Positions 55,319 to 64,000 of a stretch of 64,000 nucleotides of DNA are shown piece by piece. Position numbers and translations under genes: made by a program. Location: assembly GCA_026122225.1 (NCBI GenBank), contig JANEZZ010001956.1, forward strand, positions 1,614,501 through 1,678,500, given 5' to 3'. Numbering within the stretch: position 1 is the stretch's first letter; every line of letters begins with the position of its first letter. Under the pieces are notes generated by a model. It had not been told where the DNA came from and did not search any database. It was given only the letters and a program-made list of their open reading frames with translations. This DNA is from Heloderma charlesbogerti (taxonomy: Eukaryota > Chordata > Lepidosauria > Squamata > Helodermatidae).

Positions 55319-55560
55319 AAAGCAATTTATTCTGGGTTTCTTTCTTGTAAGCAGTTTTAAAATGAAGGAGTTGCTTAAATGGTTGGGCCTGCCTATTTGT
55401 TTAAGAATGCTATTGGGTTTTTTTTTTTAACTGACCATTGTTTTATAGTTGAATTTTGTGATGCCATCTGGTTTTCTTGAATTTAGTTTAATTGGATTGC
55501 ATTGTATTTTTTATTTGCTACTGTGAGCTGCCTTTTAAGGAATACTTTCTAAAAGGCGGT
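55225..55560 (+). mobile_element. L2-like LINE 3' end
   Basis: TTTTTGGTGGCGGCCCCCAG, then a (GT)n run (55286-55317), then 3'UTR GAGCTGCCTTTTAAGGAATA and AAAGGCGGTCTGTAAAATAC. Confidence 0.6.
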
Positions 55561-55579
55561 CTGTAAAATACTTTCATAA

Positions 55580-55692
55580 GGGCACAATCCTATGCACATT
55601 TAGGCAGAGGAAGAGTCCTACAACATGGCTGGCTGGGAAATGCTGGGAGTTGCAGGACGTTTTTCTGTCTAAACGTGCATAGGATTGCACCC
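55580..55692. mobile_element. Family P foldback MITE
   Basis: GGGCACAATCCTATGCACAT and ACGTGCATAGGATTGCACCC arms. ATAA on the left and TTAA (55693-55696) on the right, one change from a perfect duplication. Confidence 0.88.
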
Positions 55693-55844
55693 TTAATTGT
55701 TTCCTACCATGCGGATCTTAAAATCACAGGAGCCCTAATTGGAGAACAGTTGGCAGCCCTATGCACGTAGCATGAAGTGTTCTCCTCAGTGGAATCCTAA
55801 TGGTGTGCCTGTCAGATCTTTAACTGATGAACCTCTGTGAAAAG

Positions 55845-55990
55845 AGTGCCTAGGGAGCTGCCTTGTACTGAATGAGGCCATTGGTCTATCTAGCCCAGTA
55901 TTGTCGACACTGACTGGTATCTGGAGATGCTGAGGATTCAACCTGGGACCATCTGCATGCAAAACATGTACTCTGCTGCTGAGTTTTGGC
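55845..55990 (-). mobile_element. tRNA-derived SINE, second type
   Basis: GGGAGCTGCCTTGTACTGAA, ATTGGTCTATCTAGCCCAGT, CAACCTGGGACCATCTGCAT and ACATGTACTCTGCTGCTGAG: reversed B box and A box. Confidence 0.8.
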
Positions 55991-56534
55991 CCTTTTCCTG
56001 CCCAGGAGAATGGGAAATAGCAGCCCTATCTTGAATGTTTCTGTCTTTACCATCCCTGGATGTTCAGCCTGGATTGTGGAGACACAGGGCAGTCAAGGAA
56101 CAGTGACCTCCCCCCTCCCCCCGATTGTGTCGTTCGCTCTTGGGATCCCTGAAAGGGGCCAGGTGACCTCCCTGCAGTGCAGTGACATACTTGTCATCGT
56201 GGGACAAATGTTGTAATCTTGCATGTGCACAGCATGAAAGTCAGGGTAGTTTTCCATAAGGCCTTTGGAGAGAGGATGTGCCATTGCATTTCAGTGTATG
56301 GCACTCAGCACATAATTGGCATTGAATGACTATTGCAATAAAGGAGCACTTCATGGGTTATTTGAAAGAGAATGTATTTATTTTATTTATAAAAGGATTT
56401 ATTAGTTGCCTTTTGCTTCCTCCCCCAACCTCCCCCGGCAAGGCTCCAAGGCGACATACAATGATCAACGTTGTGGACATCTCCTCCTTTGTCAATACAT
56501 TAATTTTCTGTGCCGATAACTCTGTAACTGCCTT

Positions 56535-56640
56535 CCCTCAGCCTGAGCCCTCCAGATGTGCTGGATTGCAACCCCCATAATTCCCAGGCTGCACAACACA
56601 TCTGTGGGGCACTAGGTCGGGGAAGGCTGTTCTACAACTC
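56535..56640. mobile_element. Family B foldback MITE
   Basis: GAGCCCTCCAGATGTGCTGG and CAACACATCTGTGGGGCACT arms around CCCCCATAATTCCCAGGC. Confidence 0.7.
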
Positions 56641-57900
56641 GGAGGGCAGATGTTTTCCTTAGGAACCACCTTTGGGTTGTCTCCTTAGCCCTACTGCTCT
56701 CTGTTCCCATGTCCTCGCATTGTTTTACTGACTCTAACTTGAGATAGTTATAACAGTCTGCTGCTGTTTCCCTTAAGTCTAGCGTCAGTATTGGTGAAAG
56801 AAACACTGTGGAAATGTGTTTGGCTGATATAAAAGGTTTGTGGAAATAACAGGTCACACTGTAGTCACAGGTGTGTGTTTGTGTGCATGGGGGCACAGCT
56901 GCTACCAGCCTGACCCCGATATTTTCTTGAATTTAAACCGGAATTCTATCCAGCGAGAGTGCTTCCTCCCATCTTTATAGCCAGCATGCATGTGAATAAA
57001 ATACTATGCTTTAGAAGGATGTACTTGGTAAGCAGATTGCATTGATCCAGTGCAACTTGGTTTTCAACATGCCAAGGACAGTGTGGATGTCCCACTGACC
57101 TCATTTGGATTTTGGCGTGTGCAGTTCGCACAAATGATTGCAGCTGAGCGTAAAAGCGCCATGACTTGGCATTACAAGCTGGCAAACTGGCAAAATGACT
57201 CGAGCTATAAAAGAAGGGGACTAAATAAATATATTGTGAGCCACACACTGAGACCTATTCTATACCTATTTTGTGTGTATGCTTGATAATCCATCCTTGG
57301 CCAGGTGGTATGGTGAGTGTACATGCGTTCAAAATGTTTGATGTCATTGGACCATGTTTCATGCAGTCTTGTATTCTTCTTTTAAAAAACTTAATAATAT
57401 TAACTGTTCTAACAATCAGGCCTTCTGAAAAAAAAACGTTTTTTCAAAGGTTAGCAAGAAGGAGCTTATTTGGATCTGGTTTATCAGCCACTCCAGCTTA
57501 TTTTAACGCCCCGGAAGAATGTGCTAATTTGCAGAACGTACAATTAATTTCTGGAATTCCCTACAAGAAGATGTCACAATAGCCACTATGTTTAGGATTA
57601 GACAAATTAAAAGTATTTCCAGAATGTCTGAAGTATTTCTCAGTATTCCCAGCATTTCAGATGGCAAACTGGATAACCTTCACCAATGGAACAGAGGAGT
57701 GATGGAGTGTGTGTTTGTCCTGATCAGCGAGCAATGGCAGGTGTAGCGAACTTTGCAAGAGTCGGTCCTGTGTAATTTTTGTTAGCATGTAAAGCTACTG
57801 TCCTCTGGTCCAGTTGGCTATTGGGATGAAGGATGAGGTTTGTCTGAAATGCCAGGGAAATGTATGAATGTTTGTGTGCAGCATGACTGCATGCTCACTA
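56641..57900. other. Unassigned intron sequence
   Basis: Non-repetitive with small open frames of no recognisable content. Confidence 0.45.
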
Positions 57901-57904
57901 CCTG

Positions 57905-58470
57905 GGTGCATATGGAACAGGCTTATGGTAAGATCCATCACTGGTCCATCTAGCTCAGTACTGGCTATTGCCAACTGGCAGTGGCTTTCCAGGGCCGGGC
58001 TGATGGCAGCATCTGGCAGCCTGAACACCACCCTGGCAGGGACCACCAGTGGTGGTGTTTGGCCTTTCCGCCTGCCTGGTTGCTTTACCATGGATTTATG
58101 GCAGCAGTGGCCAGGAAACTGACTGCCATTTTGGTTTCCCCACTATTCTGCCTGCCATTTTGGTTTCCCCACAGTGCCGTGGAGGGCCCGACGTACTGTT
58201 GCTCCAATTGCAGGGAAGTTAAAATGGTGAGTGGCTTTGCAGACCTCATGCTGCTAAGCCTGTATCTGGGGGCAGGAATGGGTGGGGTGTGGGGCAAACA
58301 CCACCCCAGGACAAATCCTCAAATCCAGAACCAACCTTGGTTTCAGGCAGAGGTTCTTTCCCGCCCTGCCGTATCGGATCTCGTTTAACTGCTATATGGG
58401 AAGACCGGGGATTGAAGCTGGGATCTCTTGTGTGCAAAACATAGCTCCCCACTTTGCTGAGCTGTGACTG
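57905..58470 (-). mobile_element. tRNA-derived SINE, second type, split by an insert
   Basis: 57925-57990 (CACTGGTCCATCTAGCTCAG, AGTGGCTTTCCAGGG) and 58345-58470 (CAGGCAGAGGTTCTTTCCCG, GATTGAAGCTGGGATCTCTT) are the two halves. About 345 bp of unrelated sequence (CAGGGACCACCAGTGGTGG and tandem TGCCATTTTGGTTTCCCCAC) sits between. Confidence 0.65.
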
Positions 58471-59011
58471 TTGGCTTCATCACTCTCTGGCCTCCTTAGT
58501 GAAGCAGGAAAGAGGGGATTGAGGCTCAAAGGCAGCAATGATCTGAATTTGAATGTTTCAGTTGGCTAACAAAACTGCAGGAATATATGTTTCCGAGATG
58601 CCGTCTGATCTAGCTATCCACGATGTGTCTAGCAACAGGCCCATAGATGGGGGTGCCTGTCTGCCCTTCCACCACCTGAGCAAGCCAGAGCAAGGAGATG
58701 AACCCAGGCATAGTGCTTTTGGCATTCACATTTGCTATTGACATTCCAAATGCTATTCTTATTATTTGAAAAACTCTGTGGAATAGATGCGTATGCCAAT
58801 GTGCGATACCTCTAGGCTGTATCCTTTGAATTGATTGTGCTCTCCTTTGAAACACTTTGTGGCAGCAGGAGAATCTCTTTATCAGATGCATTCCCACATG
58901 CACGGTTTCTATTTCCACACAGTCTATCCACCCTTCTGTTTGTTGTGTTTTTTCCTCGCTGCCTATAGTAGTTGCTCTGAACCCTCCTCGCCCTTTCCCT
59001 CCCGTTTCCAG

Positions 59012-59019
59012 TGACGTCA
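59012..59019. promoter_or_regulatory. Perfect CRE-type palindrome TGACGTCA
   Basis: Full CREB/ATF consensus in non-repetitive intron sequence. It is suggestive only because the gene product degrades cAMP; a second such site in intergenic DNA (6026) shows it can arise by chance. Confidence 0.25.
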
Positions 59020-59335
59020 ATCCACTTGCACAAAGATTTGGCTTCCCACAGTGAGACAGTCTACATTTTCTCCATTCGCTACTGCTGCCTGACTCTTAGG
59101 CCAAAATGTTTTGCTACAAGAGATGACGGCTTTTTCTTGCATTTTTGGTTGACCAGGGCACAGAAGGCTCTCCCCCCCCCGCCTGTCTTATTGACATGAA
59201 GTAAATCTAAAAAAAAAAAAAATCCTTAACCAAAGGAATAAGCAATGCCATATGGCTTGAGTTAGATTAAGACTGTAATTCTCAAGCTGGAGCTGTGAGA
59301 GATCTTTTAGTATATTGTAAGAAAGAGCAATGTAA

Positions 59336-59468
59336 GGTGTGATCCTATGCATGTTTAGACAGAAAAAAAGTCCCACAACTCCCAGGTTTCCCCAGCCAGC
59401 ATGGCTGGCTGGCAAATGTTGGGATTTATAGGCCTTTTTTCTGTGTAAACATGCATAGGATTGCACCC
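59336..59468. mobile_element. Family P foldback MITE
   Basis: GGTGTGATCCTATGCATGTT, CCAGCCAGCATGGCTGGCTG and AACATGCATAGGATTGCACC. TTAA on the right (59469-59472), GTAA on the left. Confidence 0.88.
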
Positions 59469-59539
59469 TTAATAAAAGCTCCTGTTGAGCCCAGAGAACC
59501 CACATACCAGCACAGCTGCCCACTAAATCTCCAGTTAAG

Positions 59540-59780
59540 TTTGGATGATCATCGCCTTGCTAAATAAGCTGAGATACGAACAAGCCTCGGCAAACAAACC
59601 AGGAAATCTTCCATTAACTGTAGTTACTCATTTTGTCCAAACTGAGAAACGATGGTTAGCAGCGTTGGAACAAGCCAGGATATTAACCCAACTTCAAAGT
59701 GTTGCTTAATATCCTGGCTTGTTCTGAAGCTGTTAACCATAGTTTCCTGGTTCAGATAGAACAGGAAACAATGGTTAATG
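59540..59780. mobile_element. Foldback element
   Basis: ACAAGCCAGGATATTAACCC pairs with TTAATATCCTGGCTTGTTC around a short centre near 59690. Outer arms GAGAAACGATGGTTAGCAGC and GCTGTTAACCATAGTTTCCT. Non-coding. Confidence 0.75.
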
Positions 59781-60214
59781 GATGATTTCCTGGACTATTC
59801 ACCTGCTTGCAAGAAGGGAGGAGCAAAGAGACTGCACATGTATCCAAACTCACTCAGTGTGTGACTTACCTATTTGGGTCAATATTATATATTTCTTCAG
59901 TTTTAGAAATGTGTGGTTTCATCCAATTAATAATGTAATAAATGAAAACAGTGCAATACAAGTTAAGTTGGGTACCTGGAATTGATACAATGCTAGTTGG
60001 GGGGGGACACACACACAAACGTTGGCATTGGAGATCCGGCCCCCTCTGGTCCCCTCCTGACATCGGTGTCCCCTCCCCCTCAGCAGACTTACTGGTGGCA
60101 GGAAGCAGCACTGTAATATGTAATTCCCCACAATGCCTTGAGGTAGTATTGCTCTGGGACATTGTGGGAAATTAAAAATGGCAGCACTCCTGCTTAGTTA
60201 GCCTGGCCCTGGGG

Positions 60215-60900
60215 GTTGGGGACGGGGACAAAGAGATGGGCACTGGTGGACCTGCTGGGGTGCTGACGCTGGACCGGTCTGAGTCGGCTCAGGGCAGTAT
60301 TGCTGGAGGAGGATGTGCTGAACCCTTTTCTCCCCATGCCATTTCCGTGATTGATACCACCTCTTCACTCCATCCTGCTATTAGTCCTCCTGCTGAGGGA
60401 ATTGTGCCTGTCCTTTTTCCGTCAGCCAGGCTGTTAGCAGCTAGGGCGGTGGGGGGGAAGGGAGGGAAAGCAATTTCGATCATGCCGCTGCCCCCTGTCA
60501 ATTCACCCTCCCTGGTTGCAGCTACTTTGAAGCTTTGAAAAAGGCACACCAGGATCTGATTACAGTCTCCCGCAGTGCCTGCAGTTTGGCACGAAGGTTG
60601 ACAATGCTGAAGTCGAATGTTGGCGCAAATAATGGAAAGTATCGTGGACCCCATAACAAGAGAGTCACAGTAACACGTTCCAGAATCTGGTTCAGTGAGA
60701 AAATAACCGCTCAATCCTGTGCATCTTTACTGACAAAGACACGGCTGGCACCAAGTCTTACAAGTTTTCGGCGTCAACTAAACGCTTTTCAGGTTGTTGA
60801 TTCCTGTCGTCGTTGCTACATCGTGTACACCAGCCTTCCTCAACACATCTGGAGGGTACCAGGTTGGGGTAGCCTGGTGTAAACTGTCAGTTATATGTGT
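60215..60900. other. Unassigned intron sequence with open frames
   Basis: 60230-60720 is GC-richer than its surroundings and open on both strands (100 codons + at 60236, 141 codons - at 60289, 115 codons + at 60535). No domain recognised; perhaps an old retrocopy or transposon interior. A B-type arm (CATCTGGAGGGTACCAGGTT) ends it at about 60850-60875. Confidence 0.35.
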
Positions 60901-61029
60901 TGTTCTCCCCTGTTCGATGGGTGGGTGGGGGGTTGATGTATGATTATATTGTGTTTTCTTGGTTTTACCCCACCTTGGGATTATTTTATAATGAAAAGCA
61001 GATAACACTTCTAATAAATAAATAAACAA

Positions 61030-61212
61030 AATAAATCCCACTGTATTCGATGACACTTACTCTTGGATGAGTGTGCGTTGGACTGAAAGCTAAATTAAGA
61101 GAGAATAGTAATGCTAACTGAGCAATCCTGTGTATGTTTGCTCAGAACTAAGGTGCACCGAGTTTAATGGGCTTTACGCCTAGGTAAGTGTCTGCGTAGG
61201 ATTGCAGCCTAA
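61030..61212. mobile_element. Family C elements
   Basis: A fragment at 61034-61085 (CCCACTGTATTCGATGACAC) and a complete copy at 61114-61212: GAGCAATCCTGTGTATGTTT, CGAGTTTAATGGGCTTTACG, GTGTCTGCGTAGGATTGCAG. Confidence 0.75.
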
Positions 61213-61673
61213 ATTAGAAATTGCTTGCAGGTTGTCTACAGGTAGATTTAAAGATGGGTTTCCAGGCCGCAAACTCTTAAATGCAGGCATTGTTTCATTT
61301 AAAGCTTGCCTGAAATATACCTTTTGCTTCTGTTAAATACATGCATTCAAATATACAATCATAATTGATTGTGTGTGCGTCCGTGTGTGTGTGCGCGCAC
61401 GCGCACACTCAGGGAAATATTTTGATAGGAAAATATCCATTTCATTTGAAACACCAAATCTGAAAAAACAATACTGTTTATTTCTGTGAAAGTATTGTAG
61501 ATGGTGGAAGCTTAAGCATGCTTTTTTAGGAGCGAGTCCCATTGGCACCTGTCTGTCTTGCTTCTGAAGAAACATACTTTGAATGATACTGCATGTCAGG
61601 CAATCTACTGCACAACACCCAATCATAAACTTGTTTGTAAGTAAAATGGCGATTGGATACACATGGCTTAGTG

Positions 61674-61795
61674 CTGCTTTCCCTAACTTGGTGCCCTCCA
61701 AATGTGTTGAACTACAAATCCCATCATCCCTGGCCAACATGGCCAATGGGAGTTGTACTCTGACACTTCTGAATGGCACCAGGTTGGGGAAGGTG
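61674..61795. mobile_element. Family B foldback MITE
   Basis: CCTAACTTGGTGCCCTCCAA and GAATGGCACCAGGTTGGGGA. Inner arms CAAATCCCATCATCCCTGGC and CATGGCCAATGGGAGTTGTA. Confidence 0.85.
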
Positions 61796-61800
61796 GCACT

Positions 61801-61843
61801 AAGTAAGTTTTACTGAGTAAATCTGACTCAGTAAAACTTACTT
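61801..61843. repeat. Perfect 18-bp hairpin
   Basis: AAGTAAGTTTTACTGAGT pairs exactly with ACTCAGTAAAACTTACTT over a 7-nt loop. Probably the core of a family C element. Confidence 0.9.
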
Positions 61844-61864
61844 CTGAGTAAGCATAAATAGCAC

Positions 61865-63240
61865 CAGGTTGCAAGTTTCACAGCTGTGAATCCACATATT
61901 TCACTTAAATGCTTATTTTGCAACCCCATTTAAGATGAAATCAAGTTTTGATTTGAACTTATTGCTCTTGGCCTTAAGTGGGTCCACGCACAACAATGCC
62001 AAAAAAATCGAAAGGGCTACTATAGCTTTATTCTAGTTATACACCCCCAAATGCTCCAGTTGACTTTGACATTGGCTTTCTAGAAGAAAATAAATAGCTG
62101 TGAAAAAAAGGATAGTGATTAGAAAACCAAGTTTGCATTGGGTTTTCCATCTTTTCTGGAATATAAATATAACAGACAAACAAAATGGTTTTAAAATGTT
62201 TGGTCACCAATGTTATGTACTGCTATAATTTTGTCTCTGTGTATAGACATGCATTATAGGGAGCTGTGTGTGTGTTTTCTAAAATGTAAGCTGTGTAGAA
62301 ATCTGTCAGCTATGATTGGATGTTAACGTTTCCTGAATGAATTGCCTTCAGTGCTTGTGAGGCTTAAACTATCCATTAACTTTGTTGGGCTTTTGCCAGC
62401 AAAGACTTTGCCCCGTGACATCACCGATTTACCTTGTGTGTGTGTTTTACATGGTGTAATAAAATCTACTTGGTAAAGAATTTTGAAAAGCATCTTTGAT
62501 TTGTCCCATTTTTTCCAAAAGGAAACCCGAGTCAAGTAAATACTGTATATGGTTTGACTCAATATGGCTTAATAACTTTAATGCAAAGGGCAGCTACGCA
62601 AATACCAATGAGTTGCCAGCCAAATGGTGGCAAGGTGTATGGAAATGTGGCCATTAGCATGGACTGTACTTTAGTGGGTTCGTAGATGCCAGCTTTTAAT
62701 ATTATTTCTGTGTTGCCATATTTGAGCTACCTTTCTTTCCCTTGGTAGCTGGTTCATCTAAGATTGCTCTTCCTTTTTTTTTTTTGTGAGTGGCAAGACT
62801 TCTGTGCCTTTAAACCAACATTGCAGCTTTCACTGTCTCTCTAATTTATACAAAAGTTTCTGCAATTACATAGGAGAATGCAATGGCGAAGAAATGGTGT
62901 ATTGTTTGCTGCTGTTCCAGTGGTCCTTGATTCTGACTTGAGACAGTGGTCCTGTTTCTAGGGCAATGGGGCATTTTTGGGGGTGGCTCTGGGGTCACAA
63001 GTCCCTCAAACACGGGCTCTTACCTTCCCCCTCCCTTTCATGTTTCTCCTAGTATCTCTCCTCCCCATGCTGGTGAAACGAGGAGGAGGTGGGCAAACAT
63101 TTGCCATGCCGTTACAGAGGATTGGGCTATTTTAGGATGTGTTCTGCCCTAAAGACATATTCGATGACAAAATTACAAATGCATGAAGTTTAGGGCACTC
63201 TAACTGCCATCTAGCAAAGAGATGCAAAAGCAAATACTTC
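61865..63240. other. Unassigned intron sequence
   Basis: Non-repetitive and AT-rich, with a T12 tract at about 62774. No exon-like frame. Confidence 0.5.
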
Positions 63241-63478
63241 TTGCTGTTGGTAGGGGTGTGTGATTTTTTTTTTTTACTTCATTTCTTTGTTGATCATTTG
63301 TGTGCCTTTCATTCATTTTTATAACTGATTCAAGATTAGTTCGTTGGTTTTCGTTTCCCATTGCTTTCATGGGGAGATCCAGCTAATCTTCTGCCTGTAA
63401 ATGTTGGTGTTTTCCATACAAACAGAATGAACTTTTTCAGGTGTTCTCTTACAAGGCATCAGACATGCCTAATTTCAT

Positions 63479-63665
63479 AGGGAAGCTGTTTTATACTGAG
63501 TCAAACCATTGGTCCATTCAGCCTGCTGTTGTTGATACTGAGGGGCAGTGCAGCTTCACAGGGTTTCAGGCAGGATTTTTTCCAACCCCCCCTGGAGATG
63601 GCGAGGATCAGACCCGGGACCATCTGCATGCAAACCGGGTGCTCTTCCACTGAGCCATGGCTGTC
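63479..63665 (-). mobile_element. tRNA-derived SINE, second type
   Basis: Reversed: GGGAAGCTGTTTTATACTGA, CAAACCATTGGTCCATTCAG, then GATCAGACCCGGGACCATCT (B box) and GCTCTTCCACTGAGCCATGG (A box). Best preserved copy of this family. Confidence 0.88.
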
Positions 63666-63755
63666 CCCTAATTTCAGACAAGACTGTGCAATTGCCTAAC
63701 TTCTCTCCCCCCACACCCCCGGTGACCTGTACGGGTTGTTCCAGCAGTGTTCTGA

Positions 63756-64000
63756 ATGAAGCCAGTATGGTGTAGTGGCAAGAGTGTTGGACTGGGAGCT
63801 GGGAGATCCGGGTTCTAGTCCCCACTCAGCCATGGAAGCTCACTGGGTGACTTTGGGCCAGTCACACACTCTCAGCCCAACCTACCTCACAGGGTTGTTG
63901 TTGTGAGGATAAAATGGAGAGGAGGAGGATAATGTAAGTTGCCTTGGATTCATTGCAAGAGGAATAAAGGCGGGATATAAATGCAATAATAAATAAAATA
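63756..64000 (+). mobile_element. tRNA-derived SINE
   Basis: AGTATGGTGTAGTGGCAAGA (A box), GATCCGGGTTCTAGTCCCCA (B box), GGGCCAGTCACACACTCTCA, CCTACCTCACAGGGTTGTTG and a GGCGGGATATAAATGCAATA tail with AATAAATAAAATA. Full length, running to the window end. Confidence 0.92.

Larger units (their letters stand above)
50238..64000 (+). other. PDE8 intron 1 (partial)
   Basis: Starts at the GT donor and runs past the window end without a recognisable second exon; no frame resembles the response-regulator-like domain expected next. 50238-51760 and 51920-52680 are non-repetitive. Long first introns are usual for this gene family and often carry enhancers. Confidence 0.7.

Noticed and set aside
1..64000. 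CRISPR array, operons, tRNA or rRNA genes
   Set aside because: Regular repeats found are microsatellites or transposon-derived tandems; tRNA-like boxes belong to SINEs, and the 5S-like segment is partial.

Overview
This window looks like nuclear DNA of a squamate reptile (lizard or snake). The basis is the repeat set. It has a long BovB/RTE LINE ending in the TCGTGTCCGACTCTTCGTGA block, several CR1 3' ends closing in ATTCTATGATTCTATGA, L2-like LINE fragments, and tRNA-derived SINEs with the squamate GGTGTAGTGG...CCTCACAGGGTTGTTGTGAGGATAAA body. It also has a very dense population of short palindromic DNA elements. There are no bacterial-type operons and no CRISPR array. Most open frames in the window are chance frames or transposon remnants.

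Only one host gene is supported. At 50010-50237 (+) lies a first coding exon of a PDE8-type cAMP phosphodiesterase, best match PDE8B. It starts MGCAPSIH, the family's myristoylation/palmitoylation-type N-terminus, and ends in phase 0 at a GT donor. A strong CpG island (about 47770-48480) with an inverted CCAAT box, an octamer and GC boxes is the likely promoter. About 1.5 kb of 5'-flanking/5'UTR sequence separates it from the ATG. The rest of the window (50238-64000) is intron 1, and the 47 kb upstream is intergenic, transposon-rich DNA.

For cross-reference I use local family labels. P = about 125-bp foldback element flanked by TTAA (GGGCACAATCCTATGCATG termini). C = about 90-bp foldback with an AGTAAGTCCCACTGA core. 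B = about 130-bp foldback with GTGCCCTCCAGATGT arms. A = about 350-bp element with TAGGGTGGCCACTTATGAA terminus. H = about 350-bp Harbinger-like element with CTTTTCTACA termini and a TCA duplication. D = about 400-bp element reading CAAGACACCCTCAATGGGC. G = foldback beginning and ending in the sequence for GGAGCCACC. hAT elements are identified by 8-bp duplications.

Layout. 1-13 kb: L2-like LINE, elements of families P, H, A, C and B, a hAT element with an internal minisatellite, and CR1 ends. 13.6-16.5 kb: BovB LINE on the minus strand with endonuclease and reverse transcriptase broken by stops. 16.5-19 kb: non-repetitive, possibly conserved sequence plus D and P elements. 19-35.5 kb: CR1, hAT, nested A/H/SINE, and a tandem array grown from a half P element. 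35.6-37.0 kb: hAT element (8-bp duplication) carrying a solo LTR (5-bp duplication). 40.7-41.1 kb: CR1-type LINE end next to a 5S-rRNA-like segment. 41.9-43.6 kb: D element carrying one H and one hAT insertion, the latter a striking nested-palindrome element. 47.8-50.2 kb: promoter and first exon. 50.2-64 kb: intron with scattered SINEs and foldback elements.
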